Positions 1 to 10,555 are shown, counted from the first letter of the stretch. The stretch is 64,000 bases of DNA from Bedellia somnulentella (GCA_963576735.1 OY755189.1:4564622-4628621); one strand, 5' to 3'. A program made the numbers and translations. Notes: generated by a model not told the origin, from the sequence alone.

Positions 1-672
1 GACGGAACAACATCCTGGTCGGCGTATAGACATCAGTTCCAGACTGTTGCGGCTGCCAATGGTTGGACTGATGAACAGTGTTTGACTGCACTGACGGTGG
101 CGCTCCGAGGTCAAGCACTGTCAGTAATAGAGGCGCTGCCGACTCCGAGTGGTGGTTTCAAGGACCTGCTGGATGCGTTGGAGTCTCGCTATGGAGAGCG
201 ACACCTGGAGCACGTGTTCCGCGCTCAGCTGCGTGATAGGGTCCAGCGTTCTGGAGAGGGACTTCAGCAGTGGGCCCTTGAAATCGAGAAGCTCGTCCGC
301 AAGGCCTATCCCAGTGTAGATCCGAAGACGGTGGAAATGAACCTGGTGCAAGCATTCGTCGACGGCATCAGAGATATCGAAGTGAGAACAGCGGTGAGAC
401 TTCAACACCACACGTCTCTCAAGGATGCCTTGGCGAACGCTCTAGAAGTTGAAGCTTGCCGCCAGGATACGCGCCAAACTCATCGACTTCGTGAGATTGC
501 GGAAGCAAATGAGGACGTCAAGGTCATTAAAGCACCCGTCGGAAGGAGTACTGGACCGATTTGTTATGGCTGCGGGAAAAGGGGCCATTTGAGATTAAGT
601 TGCCCGCTGAGGAAGGAAGAAAAGAGGCAGGCAGAGGCTCCTGCCGCAAACGTCCAGGGAAACGAGCATTAG
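1..672 (+). CDS. Gag (3' part) of a Ty3/gypsy LTR retrotransposon
   Basis: The frame is open from base 1, so the amino end lies outside the window and no start is called. It would encode the capsid/nucleocapsid part of Gag, which packages element RNA in cytoplasmic particles. Seen: a capsid-like helical region, then one CCHC zinc knuckle (CYGCGKRGHLRLSC, spacing C-X2-C-X4-H-X4-C) near bases 562-603, then a basic tail and a TAG stop at 670-672. It overlaps pol, which lies in the -1 frame, and a frameshift signal sits exactly at its end. No stop or frameshift interrupts the visible part. Gag assignment is firm from the knuckle and the pol that follows; the lineage within Ty3/gypsy is not determined. 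Confidence 0.9.
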   Translation, partial: DGTTSWSAYRHQFQTVAAANGWTDEQCLTALTVALRGQALSVIEALPTPSGGFKDLLDALESRYGERHLEHVFRAQLRDRVQRSGEGLQQWALEIEKLVRKAYPSVDPKTVEMNLVQAFVDGIRDIEVRTAVRLQHHTSLKDALANALEVEACRQDTRQTHRLREIAEANEDVKVIKAPVGRSTGPICYGCGKRGHLRLSCPLRKEEKRQAEAPAANVQGNEH

Positions 673-716
673 CCAGGACCGGGGGGCAGGTGCTGGCTAG
701 AGAAGAGAAAGCCCCG
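657..716 (+). promoter_or_regulatory. Programmed -1 ribosomal frameshift signal between gag and pol
   Basis: The heptamer GGGAAAC at 657-663 is in the required gag register (G GGA AAC). Seven bases later AGCCAG (671-676) can pair with CTGGCT (693-698). The loop sequence GGGGC (683-687) can pair with GCCCC (711-715), giving an H-type pseudoknot with an A-rich third loop at 699-710. The gag TAG stop overlaps the foot of stem 1. A -1 slip leads directly into the open pol frame. The pairing was done by eye; no folding energy was computed. Confidence 0.85.
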
Positions 717-3700
717 ACAATGACCATCTCACAAGCCTGTAACGGGAACAGTTTGGTGATATTGGGCTGTGTCAATGATCAAGACTGTAAGATGACCCTT
801 GATACTGGAGCGTCTAGAACGGTGATCAATCCGGCGCTGGTGAAAGCAGCGAATATCAAGTATAGCAGAGATACTAAGTGTCGGCTACTCTCCGCCTCTG
901 GCCAGCGAATACCTGTCCTTGGTGAACTCTCAGTCAGGATGATGGTTGGCGAGACGTCGTATACTCATCAAGTCATTGTGGCTGAGATAATGGATGAATG
1001 CATACTAGGACTGGACTTCATGAAGAAATATAACTGCCGGATTGACATAACGAGAGGAATTTTCAAGTGTGGCCAGGAAGAAATCTTTATACTGGGTGGT
1101 CCCGTCGGTGAAGTGACATGCTTGAAAACCATCAATATTCCTGCACGTTCTCAGAAGTTGGTTCCGGTGATGTTACCTGTAGACAGCGAGAAGAAGAGGC
1201 ATCGTTGTGTGTTGATTGAAGAGACAGGGAAGAACGGGCCAAGGAAATTTCTGACAGCAAGAACTTTGGTTACAAGCAACAAGACGGCAATAGTGAAGGT
1301 AGTCAACCTTGACCAAGAAGATGTACAGCTTAAGCGGGGTGAAGTAGTTGGTCAGTGTGAAGAAGTAGTCTGGATGAGGAGCTGTCATTCTCCAAATGGG
1401 AAAGTCAAAGTGAAAGTCGATAATTCAACTGTAACTGACTTGTTAAGTGAGATCCAGGATGACTTATCTTACTTGGAGAGGATCAAGGTTAAACAGTTGC
1501 TGGTGAAATATGCTGACATCTTCTCAAATGCAGAAGGGGACTTAGGCAGAACATCTTTAGTGCAACACAGAATTGATACAGGGGACGAAAGACCTATTAG
1601 ACAGAGAGCAAGGAGAATCCCAATCGCTAAGGAGAAAGAAGTTGAAGAATTGCTCGAAGACATGAAAAAGATGAAGGTCATTAGTCCGTCCTCCAGTCCG
1701 TGGTGTTCTCCAGTGGTTCTTGTTAAGAAGAAAGATGGAAGCACACGGTTTTGTGTTGACTACAGGCAACTGAACAACGTGACAAAGAAGGACAGCTATC
1801 CTTTGCCAAGAATAGATGACACTCTGGATACTTTGAGTGGCATGAAGTGGTTTTCAACCCTGGACTGCAAGTCAGGCTACTGGCAGGTGGAAATACATCC
1901 GACTGATAAAGAGAAGACTGCGTTTTCAACTGGAAAGGGTTTGTGGCAGTTTAACGTCATGCCTTTCGGTCTCTGCAACGCGCCAGCTACTTTTGAAAGG
2001 CTTATGGAGTGTGCGTTGGCGGGATTGGTTGGCGAGGCTTGCCTGGTGTACCTCGACGACGTGGTCATAATAGGCAAAAGCTTCCAAGACCATCTCAAGA
2101 ACCTGGAACAAGTCTTTCAGAAAATTCGTGGAGCAAACCTGAAACTGAATCCGAAGAAGTGCCGGCTGTTTAGAACTTCAGTGAACTATTTAGGACACGT
2201 AATCAGCCGAGAAGGAATTCAGACGGATCCGGAAAAGGTGGAAGCTGTGCAGAAATGGCCGACGCCAAAGGACAAAACAGACGTGCGAGCTTTTCTCGGC
2301 CTTTGCTCGTACTATCGACGTTTTGTAAAAGGGTTTTCTGAGATCGCCAAACCATTGCATCGGTTGACTGAAGATAAGAAAACCTTCTCTTGGGATGATG
2401 AATGCGAGTTATCTTTCAATGAGCTGAAGAAGAGGCTTTGCGAGACACCTATCCTTGGATATCCACAGCCAGAGGGACAGTACATCGTTGACAGCGATGC
2501 TAGTAATATGGCTATTGGTGGAGTGTTATCACAGATCCAAGGTGACAAGGAAGTTGTGATCGGATATTTCAGCAAGTCTCTATCTAAAGCGGAAAGAAAC
2601 TACTGCGTCACGAGAAAGGAACTTCTAGCTGTAGTGAAGACCTTACAGCATTTTTACAAGTATTTGATTGGGAGACCGTTCAAGCTTCGAACTGATCATG
2701 CTGCACTGAAATGGCTTCTCCAGTTCAAAAACCCGGAAGGACAGGTAGCTCGATGGATCGAACAGCTACAAGAGTATGACTTTTCTATCGAGCACCGTAG
2801 TGGTAAATCTCATGGCAATGCAGACGCGCTTTCACGTAGACCGTGTCCGGAAGACTGTAAACATTGCAGGAAGCAAGAGTCGAAGGAGGAGGTCGTGAAA
2901 GTGACTCGAATTTGTCCATTGGATGGATGGGAAACAGAAGCTATGCAGAAGGCCCAAGAAGAAGATGAGAACCTCAGACCCATCATGAAATGGAAGAAGG
3001 AAAAACACGATCAACCGGCTTGGAGTGAAGTAGCGTCCACAGGAGTGAGTACGAAAGCTTACTGGGCGCAATGGAACAGCCTGGTTCTGATCAATGGTCT
3101 ACTGTACCGGAGGTGGGAGAAACCCAACGGTAAAGAAGAGCACCTACAATTGGTCGTGCCCAGAGCCAAGGTTAAAGATGTACTGCGGGAAACACATGAC
3201 GGTGTTTCGGGCGGGCATCTTGGGGTAAATCGTACGTTGCAGAAGGTTCGTGCGAAGTTTTACTGGCTTCATTGTAGGGACGACGTACAGGACTGGTGCC
3301 GGAAATGTACAACGTGTGCCGCGGTGAAAGGTCCGCAGACCCGGAGTAGAGGGGGATTACGGTTGTACAATGTGGGAGCTCCCTGGGAGAGGATTGCCGT
3401 TGATGTGGCTGGACCGTTTCCACAATCAGAGTCCGGAAATAAATATTTCATGGTGGTGATGGATTACTTCACTAAGTGGCCTGAAGTGTTTGCCATACCC
3501 AATCAAGAAGCAATAACTGTGGCTACAAAACTGGTTGAGGAAGTGATCTGTCGATTTGGCGTGCCCCTGGAGATACACTCTGACCAGGGAAGAAATTTTG
3601 AGTCACAAGTATTTCAAGAGGTGTGCAAACTACTTGGAATGCATAAAACCAGGACGACGCCATATCATCCTCAGTCAGATGGAATGGTGGAGAGGTTCAA

Positions 3701-4247
3701 CCAAACACTGGAGAGACAGTTGGCGAAGATGGTTGAAAAACATCAGAAGGACTGGGACAAACACATTCCATTATTTTTACTGTCTTACCGGTCAGCTGTT
3801 CACGAAAGCACGAAGGAAACACCTGCTTTCGTCAATTTCGGAAGAGAGCTACGATTGCCTGTAGATTTGTTGACAGGAGGGTCACCAGATGAGCCGCAGA
3901 GTGTAACTGAATATGTAAGCGATTTGAGGGAAAGAATGCAAGATGTACATTCCCTAGTGCGTGAAAATGGTTTACATGCTAGTGAAAAGATGAAAACCAG
4001 ATATGACCGTAAAGCTAACACGCCGCGTTTCGAAGAGGGTATGCTCGTCTGGTTACACAATCCAACTCGCCAGAAAGGGAAGTCCCCTAAGTTACAAAAT
4101 AGGTGGGAAGGACCGTACAAGGTGGTCACTAGAATAAAGGATGTAACGTACAGAATTCAACGCCAACCTAGAGGGGCTTCGAAAATAGTTCACATCGATC
4201 GACTTGCGAAGTACCATGGAAGCAATAATACTCGGGACGAGTATTAA
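663..4247 (+). CDS. Pol polyprotein (protease, RT, RNase H, integrase) of the Ty3/gypsy element
   Basis: Read in the -1 frame relative to gag and probably made as a Gag-Pol fusion; the frame is open from 561, but translation most likely enters at about 663. Domains in order: aspartic protease with DTGA at about 801-812; reverse transcriptase with YLDD at 2049-2060; RNase H beginning near 2487 (VDSDAS); integrase zinc finger (two H, then C-X2-C near 3298-3318); and integrase catalytic residues D at 3402-3404, D at 3582-3584 and E at 3690-3692. The carboxyl end has a GPY-type module (WEGPYKV near 4110). There is no chromodomain and no env-like frame before the LTR. With every domain present and no internal stop, the copy may be recent and coding-competent. 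The exact clade is left open. Confidence 0.95.
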   Translation, partial: RALARTGGQVLAREEKAPTMTISQACNGNSLVILGCVNDQDCKMTLDTGASRTVINPALVKAANIKYSRDTKCRLLSASGQRIPVLGELSVRMMVGETSYTHQVIVAEIMDECILGLDFMKKYNCRIDITRGIFKCGQEEIFILGGPVGEVTCLKTINIPARSQKLVPVMLPVDSEKKRHRCVLIEETGKNGPRKFLTARTLVTSNKTAIVKVVNLDQEDVQLKRGEVVGQCEEVVWMRSCHSPNGKVKVKVDNSTVTDLLSEIQDDLSYLERIKVKQLLVKYADIFSNAEGDLGRTSLVQHRIDTGDERPIRQRARRIPIAKEKEVEELLEDMKKMKVISPSSSPWCSPVVLVKKKDGSTRFCVDYRQLNNVTKKDSYPLPRIDDTLDTLSGMKWFSTLDCKSGYWQVEIHPTDKEKTAFSTGKGLWQFNVMPFGLCNAPATFERLMECALAGLVGEACLVYLDDVVIIGKSFQDHLKNLEQVFQKIRGANLKLNPKKCRLFRTSVNYLGHVISREGIQTDPEKVEAVQKWPTPKDKTDVRAFLGLCSYYRRFVKGFSEIAKPLHRLTEDKKTFSWDDECELSFNELKKRLCETPILGYPQPEGQYIVDSDASNMAIGGVLSQIQGDKEVVIGYFSKSLSKAERNYCVTRKELLAVVKTLQHFYKYLIGRPFKLRTDHAALKWLLQFKNPEGQVARWIEQLQEYDFSIEHRSGKSHGNADALSRRPCPEDCKHCRKQESKEEVVKVTRICPLDGWETEAMQKAQEEDENLRPIMKWKKEKHDQPAWSEVASTGVSTKAYWAQWNSLVLINGLLYRRWEKPNGKEEHLQLVVPRAKVKDVLRETHDGVSGGHLGVNRTLQKVRAKFYWLHCRDDVQDWCRKCTTCAAVKGPQTRSRGGLRLYNVGAPWERIAVDVAGPFPQSESGNKYFMVVMDYFTKWPEVFAIPNQEAITVATKLVEEVICRFGVPLEIHSDQGRNFESQVFQEVCKLLGMHKTRTTPYHPQSDGMVERFNQTLERQLAKMVEKHQKDWDKHIPLFLLSYRSAVHESTKETPAFVNFGRELRLPVDLLTGGSPDEPQSVTEYVSDLRERMQDVHSLVRENGLHASEKMKTRYDRKANTPRFEEGMLVWLHNPTRQKGKSPKLQNRWEGPYKVVTRIKDVTYRIQRQPRGASKIVHIDRLAKYHGSNNTRDEY

Positions 4248-4250
4248 TGT

Positions 4251-4260
4251 AAGGAGGGGG
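4251..4260 (+). other. Polypurine tract
   Basis: AAGGAGGGGG lies 3 bp before the 3' LTR, the position from which plus-strand DNA synthesis is primed in LTR elements. Confidence 0.75.
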
Positions 4261-4263
4261 TAA

Positions 4264-4753
4264 TGTTACGACATCTGTTCGCAAGTAGGAGATAGGATTT
4301 GCCACTACTAGATAACAGATGGCGTTACTAGTATTTTAATAAGTAAAAAAAGGAATTACTAGATGTTTCTCGAATATCGACTTTTCGAGAATGTGGTACT
4401 AGAACTTTCTGTAATATTCGCGTATTTGAGATTTGGCATATATAAAGAGCGACGCGTGCTACGGAGTTATTCGAGTGCGAAGAACTAAAGCGAGAACAAG
4501 CGAAATACTAGAGCGAAGAAATTAAATACGACAGTGCAGTGATATACGGATTACGGAAATAAGCTTAACGGTGTGGACAGTGTTACTATAACGGAGTAAA
4601 TTAGTGTTGTTAATTAGTGCGAGTATCGATAGTTAATTATCGATAGTGTTTGTTGTGTTGTGTAAAGTGCGTTATTGGTCAATAAATATAATTACACCTT
4701 ATTGCACGAAAGTGTGACTGGTATTTATCAAATTAAGAACCCGGTACGTAACA
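4264..4753 (+). repeat. 3' LTR of the Ty3/gypsy element
   Basis: The boundaries are set by perfect short inverted ends, TGTTACG at 4264-4270 and CGTAACA at 4747-4753, giving a 490-bp LTR. Inside it are a TATA box (TATATAAA, 4439-4446) and a polyadenylation signal (AATAAA, 4681-4686), in the right order for U3-R-U5. The partner 5' LTR is outside the window, so neither the target duplication nor LTR-LTR divergence can be checked. Confidence 0.88.
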
Positions 4754-4868
4754 ATATTATGTATTTCGTCGCGCTATAGCGGCGCTGAATGATTTCCAAT
4801 TGTTATCTACGGAATTAGTAGGTTATTAATTTTGTTATATTTATTTAATTTCTTCGTATTCATTACAG

Positions 4869-5238
4869 TTTTCCTAAAGACCCGAATCTACGAGAAAAAT
4901 GGATTGCGGCCACTGGAAGATGCAATTAGAAATTAACCAAAGTTTTAAGGCATACTATAAAATTGAAAGGCTACTCGTTTTTGTCCAAAGACAAAGCTTT
5001 GGCTCAAATGGTCGCAGTTGTTTTGAAAAAGAATTTAGGTAAAAGAATATTTCCGACATTAAACGACCACATCAGAGAGCAAAATCCGTTCGAAAACCAC
5101 CTTGTGCTGTTAATAAAGGCTATAGCTTTAAAATACTTAGATGTACGAATACATCATCTTTTGAAAAATGTGACTGAAATAGACGAATGAATTCGAAATT
5201 TTCACACGAAACTGATTTTGTTTAAAGGTCAATGGTAA
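4869..5238 (+). pseudogene. THAP / P-element-type transposase relic
   Basis: After a good splice acceptor (ATTACAG ending at 4868), one reading frame encodes a THAP-like half-domain (FPKDPNLREKWIAATGR) and then hits TAG at 4927-4929. The same frame continues through a segment resembling the carboxyl part of THAP9/P-element-like proteins (ENHLVLLIKAIALKYLDVR, then FHTKLILFKG), with a second stop TGA at 5188-5190 and a final TAA at 5236-5238. The second half of the THAP zinc module and the catalytic core are missing. I read this as the last exon of a domesticated or relic P-like gene after internal deletion. THAP proteins bind DNA through a C2CH zinc module; only the first part remains here. 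No upstream exon is visible because the gypsy LTR lies directly 5'. Confidence 0.55.
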
Positions 5239-6720
5239 ATAATGCAATAAAACTCATGTATAGAATAGTGCTGTCTTTTATTTTTCAAAATACAAAGATA
5301 GACCCCACTATACCCATGACCCGTATGATATTTACATAACTTGCACTTATGGAACAGCTGTTTTTTTTTGTCCAGTAACAAAGTTAGTCCCGTACAAAAA
5401 TTTATTCGTAATCATGGGAAGATTCATCCCTGAAAGTTAGTACAATGCTTTAGATTTCACGGTGTATTAAACATCAGTATAAATGGTAAAATTAAACAAA
5501 AAAGATTGTATAATACTAGGAGCAAGTATGTATAATTATATGATTGCAGGAAATAATATAGTAAACAGTAAACCTTTAATTAAACAATAAATTGACGTAA
5601 TCAATTTTAAATTAAAAAGTAGCTTTTAGAATGGTGATTATAGTATTTTGGGGTAATTGTTTTCTAGTGATCCCAACATTACAGGGAAAAGTATTGCTTT
5701 CTAAAAGAGGTACGCTCCCGTTGCATTATGACTCTGTCTATAGTGTTTATAGTCAAAGTATATGATTCAACTTGATTGAGAGACATTCAACATGCCCATG
5801 ACACCAAAATGCCCATCCTCCTTTTAGTTTATTCGTATGCTAAAGCGATTTGTGTCATTATTATAGGCTTATAATATCCACACTGATAATCTAAAGAAAG
5901 TACTTTTTCAATAATGTTTTTCCTTTTAGAAATAGAGATATTAATTTGTTAAAAATTTAAATGCGTTTATCTCGGAATCATATTTTTGCTATTACTGCGT
6001 TTTAGCTTCTGGACGGTAGAATTATTCTAGTTCAGTTATTCTAAGTCGACTGAAAGCCGCTACATGATAATATGAAAATATTCTAGTCACTAGAACGCTT
6101 TAATCTTCCTATGCTTGGGTACCATATGGTATCTGGTATTTTTTTTTGTAGAGTAGAAATAATTGTTAGTGGTAAATTTCATATTTCACATTTTTTGTAC
6201 GTTTGTGAACAAGGAGTAATTCAATACAACATTATAGTTATAACAGCACCACAGTCTATAAAATATAACAGGCAATCTATGAATTACTGAAAATAGGCAA
6301 GTAAAAATAAAAACTGCAGAGCATAATTTTCGGCATAATATAACTTAATAGATATTATGTTAGGAAAGTAAAACACGATTAAATATAGTCATGTTTATTT
6401 TTCGCAGATTAAAGTACATTATTCGGTAGTTTCATAGTTTTTATTTCGACTTTCATAGATTTAGCGTACGATAACGTACCGACGTTAGTAATTTAGTTTT
6501 TATATTTAGCTCAGGTATTTAGTTTTTGTAGTCAGGTCCATTTGTACTTTTTGTTCGACCTTTAATTTATTCCCTTTTTTTATTACCAATGATGAAAAAT
6601 ATAAAACAACAACAACATAGCGCGAGTGCGGGCAGGCTGCATATTTTGGCGGGAATTCAATTTTATATTAATTTTTAAACATTAGTAAGTTCTAAGCATT
6701 GGTTTAGATAAAAGGTTTAA
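5239..6720. other. AT-rich intergenic stretch, no gene seen
   Basis: No open frame of note, no recognised repeat family and no tRNA-like sequence was found. The last few hundred bases probably hold the promoter and 5' leader of the coiled-coil gene starting at 6721; a GC-richer patch (GCGCGAGTGCGGGCAGGC, about 6619-6636) is the only compositional feature. Confidence 0.5.
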
Positions 6721-9700
6721 ATGGCAACATTTACTGATACTATCGCCGAGTTAAAACAGAAATTGACGTCAGGTAACTTACCAAATAATGTGAAAAAAAC
6801 ACAAATTTTAAGCCGTCGGTCCCGGCTACTATGATACAACAACATTTAACATTTAACATTTATTAGTCTCCCAACCCACACTTGGCCTGCGTGGTGGTCT
6901 ATGGCCAAATGGCCAAATCACCTTATACTATACAGGGTAGTCTCGAGCCCCTTGATAAGCTTATTGAAATACAAAATAAATTAAACTGTTCTGTTGTTCT
7001 TTTTGTTGCATTTACAATGTATCCATTATATGCATTATATCCACATTATATCCAATATGATATGGGTTGAAACTCTTGTACAATTCACTACATTTAGGTA
7101 TGTCACGCAGACGAAGTTGGACGAGTCAAACAATAATAATGTATAACATTATTTATATATACCTACCTATATTCTGAGGTCTAATGGTCTAATTACCGGG
7201 GAGCACTAACAAAATCACTTAAATTTATCTACTTCAAATCACTTCGCACCTAGTTTGATTGGCACACTGTCTTAACTGACTGCGAACATTTAGTATCGTT
7301 TATCTGTTTCTAGCTACCCATGTCAAACTAAAAGCGGAAAGGGAAACTCATACTTTGAGGAGTACAGAGATCACTTTGACCGAAGAGGTGAGAATCCTTA
7401 ATGCCGAAATCGAGTTCTATAAGGAAAAGTTGGAGGTAAGTAGGAAAATAATATTATAATATAGGGTAATAAATAATACCTTTAATTACCTGGGTAGTGT
7501 CGGGTTAGAAGCTGTCTAGTGTCGGCTTAGAATAACTTTAACCCATTTCTGCCCTCGGGTGTCGTAAGAGGCGAAATAGGGTATTGGGGAAAAATATCAT
7601 CCCCTTTTCACATGTAGGTAGGAGACATGTGAAAAGGGGATAATATTTTTTCTCACTAAAACATTGTAGGTTGTCGTTATATTAATCATTCAAATATGTG
7701 TTGAGTGATATTAGTGTTTTTTTCATTAGGACCATTTTTTGTGAAATTGTTTTTTCTAGTTAAAATTAAGGAATAATTAGAAAATACATATTTTTAAAAG
7801 TTTGTTAGCGAACTACAAAATTTAGATCTTGGGGTAGTAAATATGAATATTAATGTTTTTTCCAAAATCACAATTGACATGGTGGTCGTCTCTGCCTACC
7901 TCTATATGAGCTAATAGCGCGAGTGTTTGTATGAATGACTAAACTCGTTTAGTTACTACGAAACCCAACTTTGCGCATTACCCCAACAAGCTCTTTGCAG
8001 TTTTTTGTAATGCATTTTTATGAAATTAGTAATTATAGTTCATTGTGCGGTGTAGTGCCGGCTTTGAATGCCACTGCCCCTTCTATCCATGGGTGTAGTA
8101 AGAGGCAACTAAGGGTGTGGTGCCTTTTTAAGTGGTTTTTGGGCGATGCGGTTGGAGACCCATCACCAACGATACTTTATTTCTACCATATTGTCTCCTA
8201 TCAACTTCCAAATGTGGCTGAGGAGTACTAGCTCTGAAGCTCAGGCTACCCCTTTTGGGATTTATGGCCGTGAGAATATGTGTGTATGTATGATAGGTTA
8301 TTCGATAAGCACCTGTAACAGTAACCTTACCTTCCAGGAGACCCAGAAGAAAATATTTCAAACGCGCCATCAGATGACGCTGATTGAGATATGTAAAGTG
8401 TCCGAGAAAACTAAATTTCAAGCTAATATTCAAGTCTTGAATAAATATAAATCTAATTTCGACGACTTATTTTTAAGAGGTAATTTTTTGTGCCATTTGT
8501 TTCCATTTGGGTATGCAGAGACGAGAACGCCATTTTGTACGTTACTGGGAAACCTGTCTAGATTCATTTACATCCATCTATCTTTTCATCTTAAATAAAG
8601 GGCATGCCTTTATTTTACACTTGGTTTGCCTTAAAAATGTCTTTAATATATCAATAAGGCAGGCTTCCAAAGTATGAAAAATAAAAAAGCATGTATGAGA
8701 AGATTGAAGGATGTAAACGAAGCTAGAGAGGTTTGTCAGGATCGTACAAAGTGGCGATCGATAGTCTCTGCCTACCCCAATGGGAACTCATGGCGTGAGA
8801 ATATGTATGTATGTATGTAATATATCAATATTTCGATGTTTAGAGAAACAGCTTCTTGAAACGCAAAATGAGGAACAACGACGCCTTGATTTGAAAATCG
8901 AGCAGGAAAAACAAGAAAAAGCAATGCAGCTGGTGAAAGAAAAAGAAGAAGAATTACAAAGAGTTATAGCTGTAGAGAAAGAGTGCGATTCATTAGAGAG
9001 CGAGTGTGCTATATTGAAGGTAGGCAAGATGACATACACATTGGAAGTTTGAAAGAGATATCTGTTAATAGGAAGTTTGAAAGGCTTGCTGCCAGTACCA
9101 TTGCTGATTAGATTTCTAATTCCTAAACAAACTGGGAAAAATCTCACAATGTGTTTATGTGTATGTACTGATTGGTCGCGAGTATATAATCTATTTATAC
9201 ACTGGGGCACTTCAATACGAGTATGTTTATTGAGTTCATATAAATGGGATTATGGGTTTAAAACTTGGTTTATTTTATACTACATACATATACTCACGGC
9301 TATAAATCCCTAAAAGTTGTAGCCAGAGCTAAGGCATTAAAAATTCCTCAGCCACTTTTGGAAAGTAGAGTGGGGAAATGATGGTAAAATAAAGGTTGTT
9401 GGTGATGGGTCTCCAACCGCATCGCCCAAAAATCCCTTAAAAGTTCCAATACCGTTAGTCGCCTCTTACTTACACCCACCGGAAGAAATGGGGTAGTGCT
9501 ATTCAAAGCCGACACTACACAGCAATTATTTTATCCTAGTTTTTTGTAATTTTTGATAACATTGTATTTTCTTATCCCAATGTCCGCATCGATGGTTGTC
9601 TATCAATTGTGTTTACATTGTTATGGGAAAACTCCATTATTTATAACTTATCTAGTTGTTTATATGTTGTGCTTATCATGTTCAAATCTAGCCCCTTTCC

Positions 9701-10340
9701 CTTTGTAAATAGTCTTAATTTTATTTGTAAGTTACATTAATGTTATTAAATTATTAAATAATAATAGTAATAAAAATAAAGCTAAATTAACTATACTAAA
9801 ATATTTCTTAAGTTGTCATCTCAACTGATTAATTATTTAATATCATGCTGAGTACACAGTTTTTTGGTATTATGTTCGGATATGTATTATTTTATAAATT
9901 TTGTATACCAATGCTATTTCATAATACTGTTTGTGTGCCGAATAAATAAATAAAAAATAAACTGTAGCAATACAGCTATACAAAACGGCATAGTTAGTAA
10001 ACAAGATGATGTTTTGATCAAAATTGTGCGTTACTATTTTTTCTGTAATATTTTATTGATGGCCCTAATAGTTAGGTAAATATAAGGGTTAATAAATAAG
10101 AAATCACAATCAAATTAGGTATGCATTTATTCTACACTTATCATTCACATAAGGCTAAATACAAAATTTCTAAATGCTACCTAAACTTTTACACATAAGA
10201 CACATCAACACATTTACATTACAACCGTATATTTATATTTGCAGAAACGAAATATGGCAATCATGCTGAAATTAAGAAGGAAACTGGTAGAAATGGAAGA
10301 TACGAGAAAGCGATTGATGCAGTCACGAACAATCGAGTAA
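6721..10340 (+). CDS. Five-exon gene for a 195-aa coiled-coil protein
   Basis: I assembled this by eye from splice sites and phase: exons 6721-6772, 7314-7435, 8338-8479, 8844-9019 and 10245-10340. Donors are GTAACT, GTAAGT, GTAATT and GTAGGC; every acceptor is a pyrimidine-rich YAG. The phases fit at all four junctions (1, 0, 1, 0), leaving one frame of 195 codons plus TAA. The product has no signal peptide or membrane segment and is almost all charged heptad-like helix. Exon 4 is especially rich in K/E/Q (IEQEKQEKAMQLVKEKEEEL), and the short basic end contains KLRRKLVEMEDTRKRL. I do not recognise the family; a cytoskeletal, centrosomal or ciliary role is possible but only a guess from the dynein neighbour. 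TE insertions (SINE-A, LINE-T) sit strictly in the introns. The gene is convergent with the dynein, with stop codons 215 bp apart. Confidence 0.8.
7495..7595 (+). repeat. Partial SINE-A copy in intron 1-2 region
   Basis: The head of the SINE-A family (GTGTCGGCTTAGAATAAC, then CGTAAGAGGCG) is recognisable, but the copy is cut off after about 100 bp, where a hairpin follows. Confidence 0.6.
7588..7656. repeat. Perfect-stem palindrome
   Basis: ATCCCCTTTTCACATG is followed after about 13 bases by its reverse complement CATGTGAAAAGGGGAT. With flanking A/T pairs this gives a stem of about 25 bp. It lies at the broken end of a SINE-A fragment. Confidence 0.75.
8046..8292 (+). repeat. SINE-A copy, near full length
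   Basis: SINE-A is the commonest repeat here. Its head is GTGTAGTGCCGGCTTAGAAT, its middle GTAAGAGGCGACTAACGG and TGGGCGATGCGGTTGGAGAC, and its end GCCGTGAGTATATGTATG with a TATG-repeat tail. This copy sits in intron 2 of the coiled-coil gene, ending 45 bp before exon 3. No tRNA, 5S or 7SL head is obvious; a weak B-box-like string is GGTTGGAGACC. Confidence 0.8.
8508..8605 (-). repeat. LINE-T 3'-end fragment
   Basis: In reverse complement it matches the end of the LINE-T coding region seen more fully at 57430-57660 (DVNE, then TKWRS). It is decayed and lies in intron 3 of the coiled-coil gene. Confidence 0.55.
8655..8820 (+). repeat. LINE-T 3'-end fragment with TATG tail
   Basis: The frame reads through DVNEAREVCQDRTKWRSIV and SAYPNG, the carboxyl end of a non-LTR retrotransposon ORF, followed by GGCGTGAGAATATG and a (TATG)n tail. 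The 5' end is truncated, as is usual after target-primed reverse transcription. It lies in intron 3. Confidence 0.75.
9280..9523 (-). repeat. SINE-A copy, full length
   Basis: Inverted copy running from the CATA-rich tail at about 9280 to the head (reverse complement of GTGTAGTGTCGGCTT) near 9523. It lies in intron 4 of the coiled-coil gene. Confidence 0.85.
9745..9960 (+). repeat. Interspersed repeat with (AATA)n tail, copy 1
   Basis: About 180 bp (for example AAGTTGTCATCTCAACTGAT and ACACAGTTTTTTGGTATTAT) recurs at 39593-39750, and both copies end in GTGTGCC plus an AATA-repeat tail. This looks like the 3' untranslated end of a non-LTR element; no coding part is present. Confidence 0.7.
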
Positions 10341-10555
10341 CTTTTGTGACTACACATAACAATACGTTTTTGTGCCATTCAAGAACTATCCGAGTTCGAA
10401 GAAATCACCAACAGCGGATTAGTTTAGAAAGATACTGGATTTTTGGAAGCCTACATACTTTTTTAATTTTTAACAGTAGAGTTTATAATATGTTGTGGGT
10501 ATTCTTTTGTATGTTTTGTTTACTATATGGTGTTTCGTTTTTCTTCTACCCTTTT

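Noticed and set aside
4248..4263. An env-like gene after pol
   Set aside because: Only 16 bases separate the pol stop from the LTR, so there is no room for an envelope frame.
8128..9210. Several minus- and plus-strand frames near the coiled-coil gene
   Set aside because: They run across SINE-A, intron and exon boundaries and have no consistent coding character; only the exon parts are coding.
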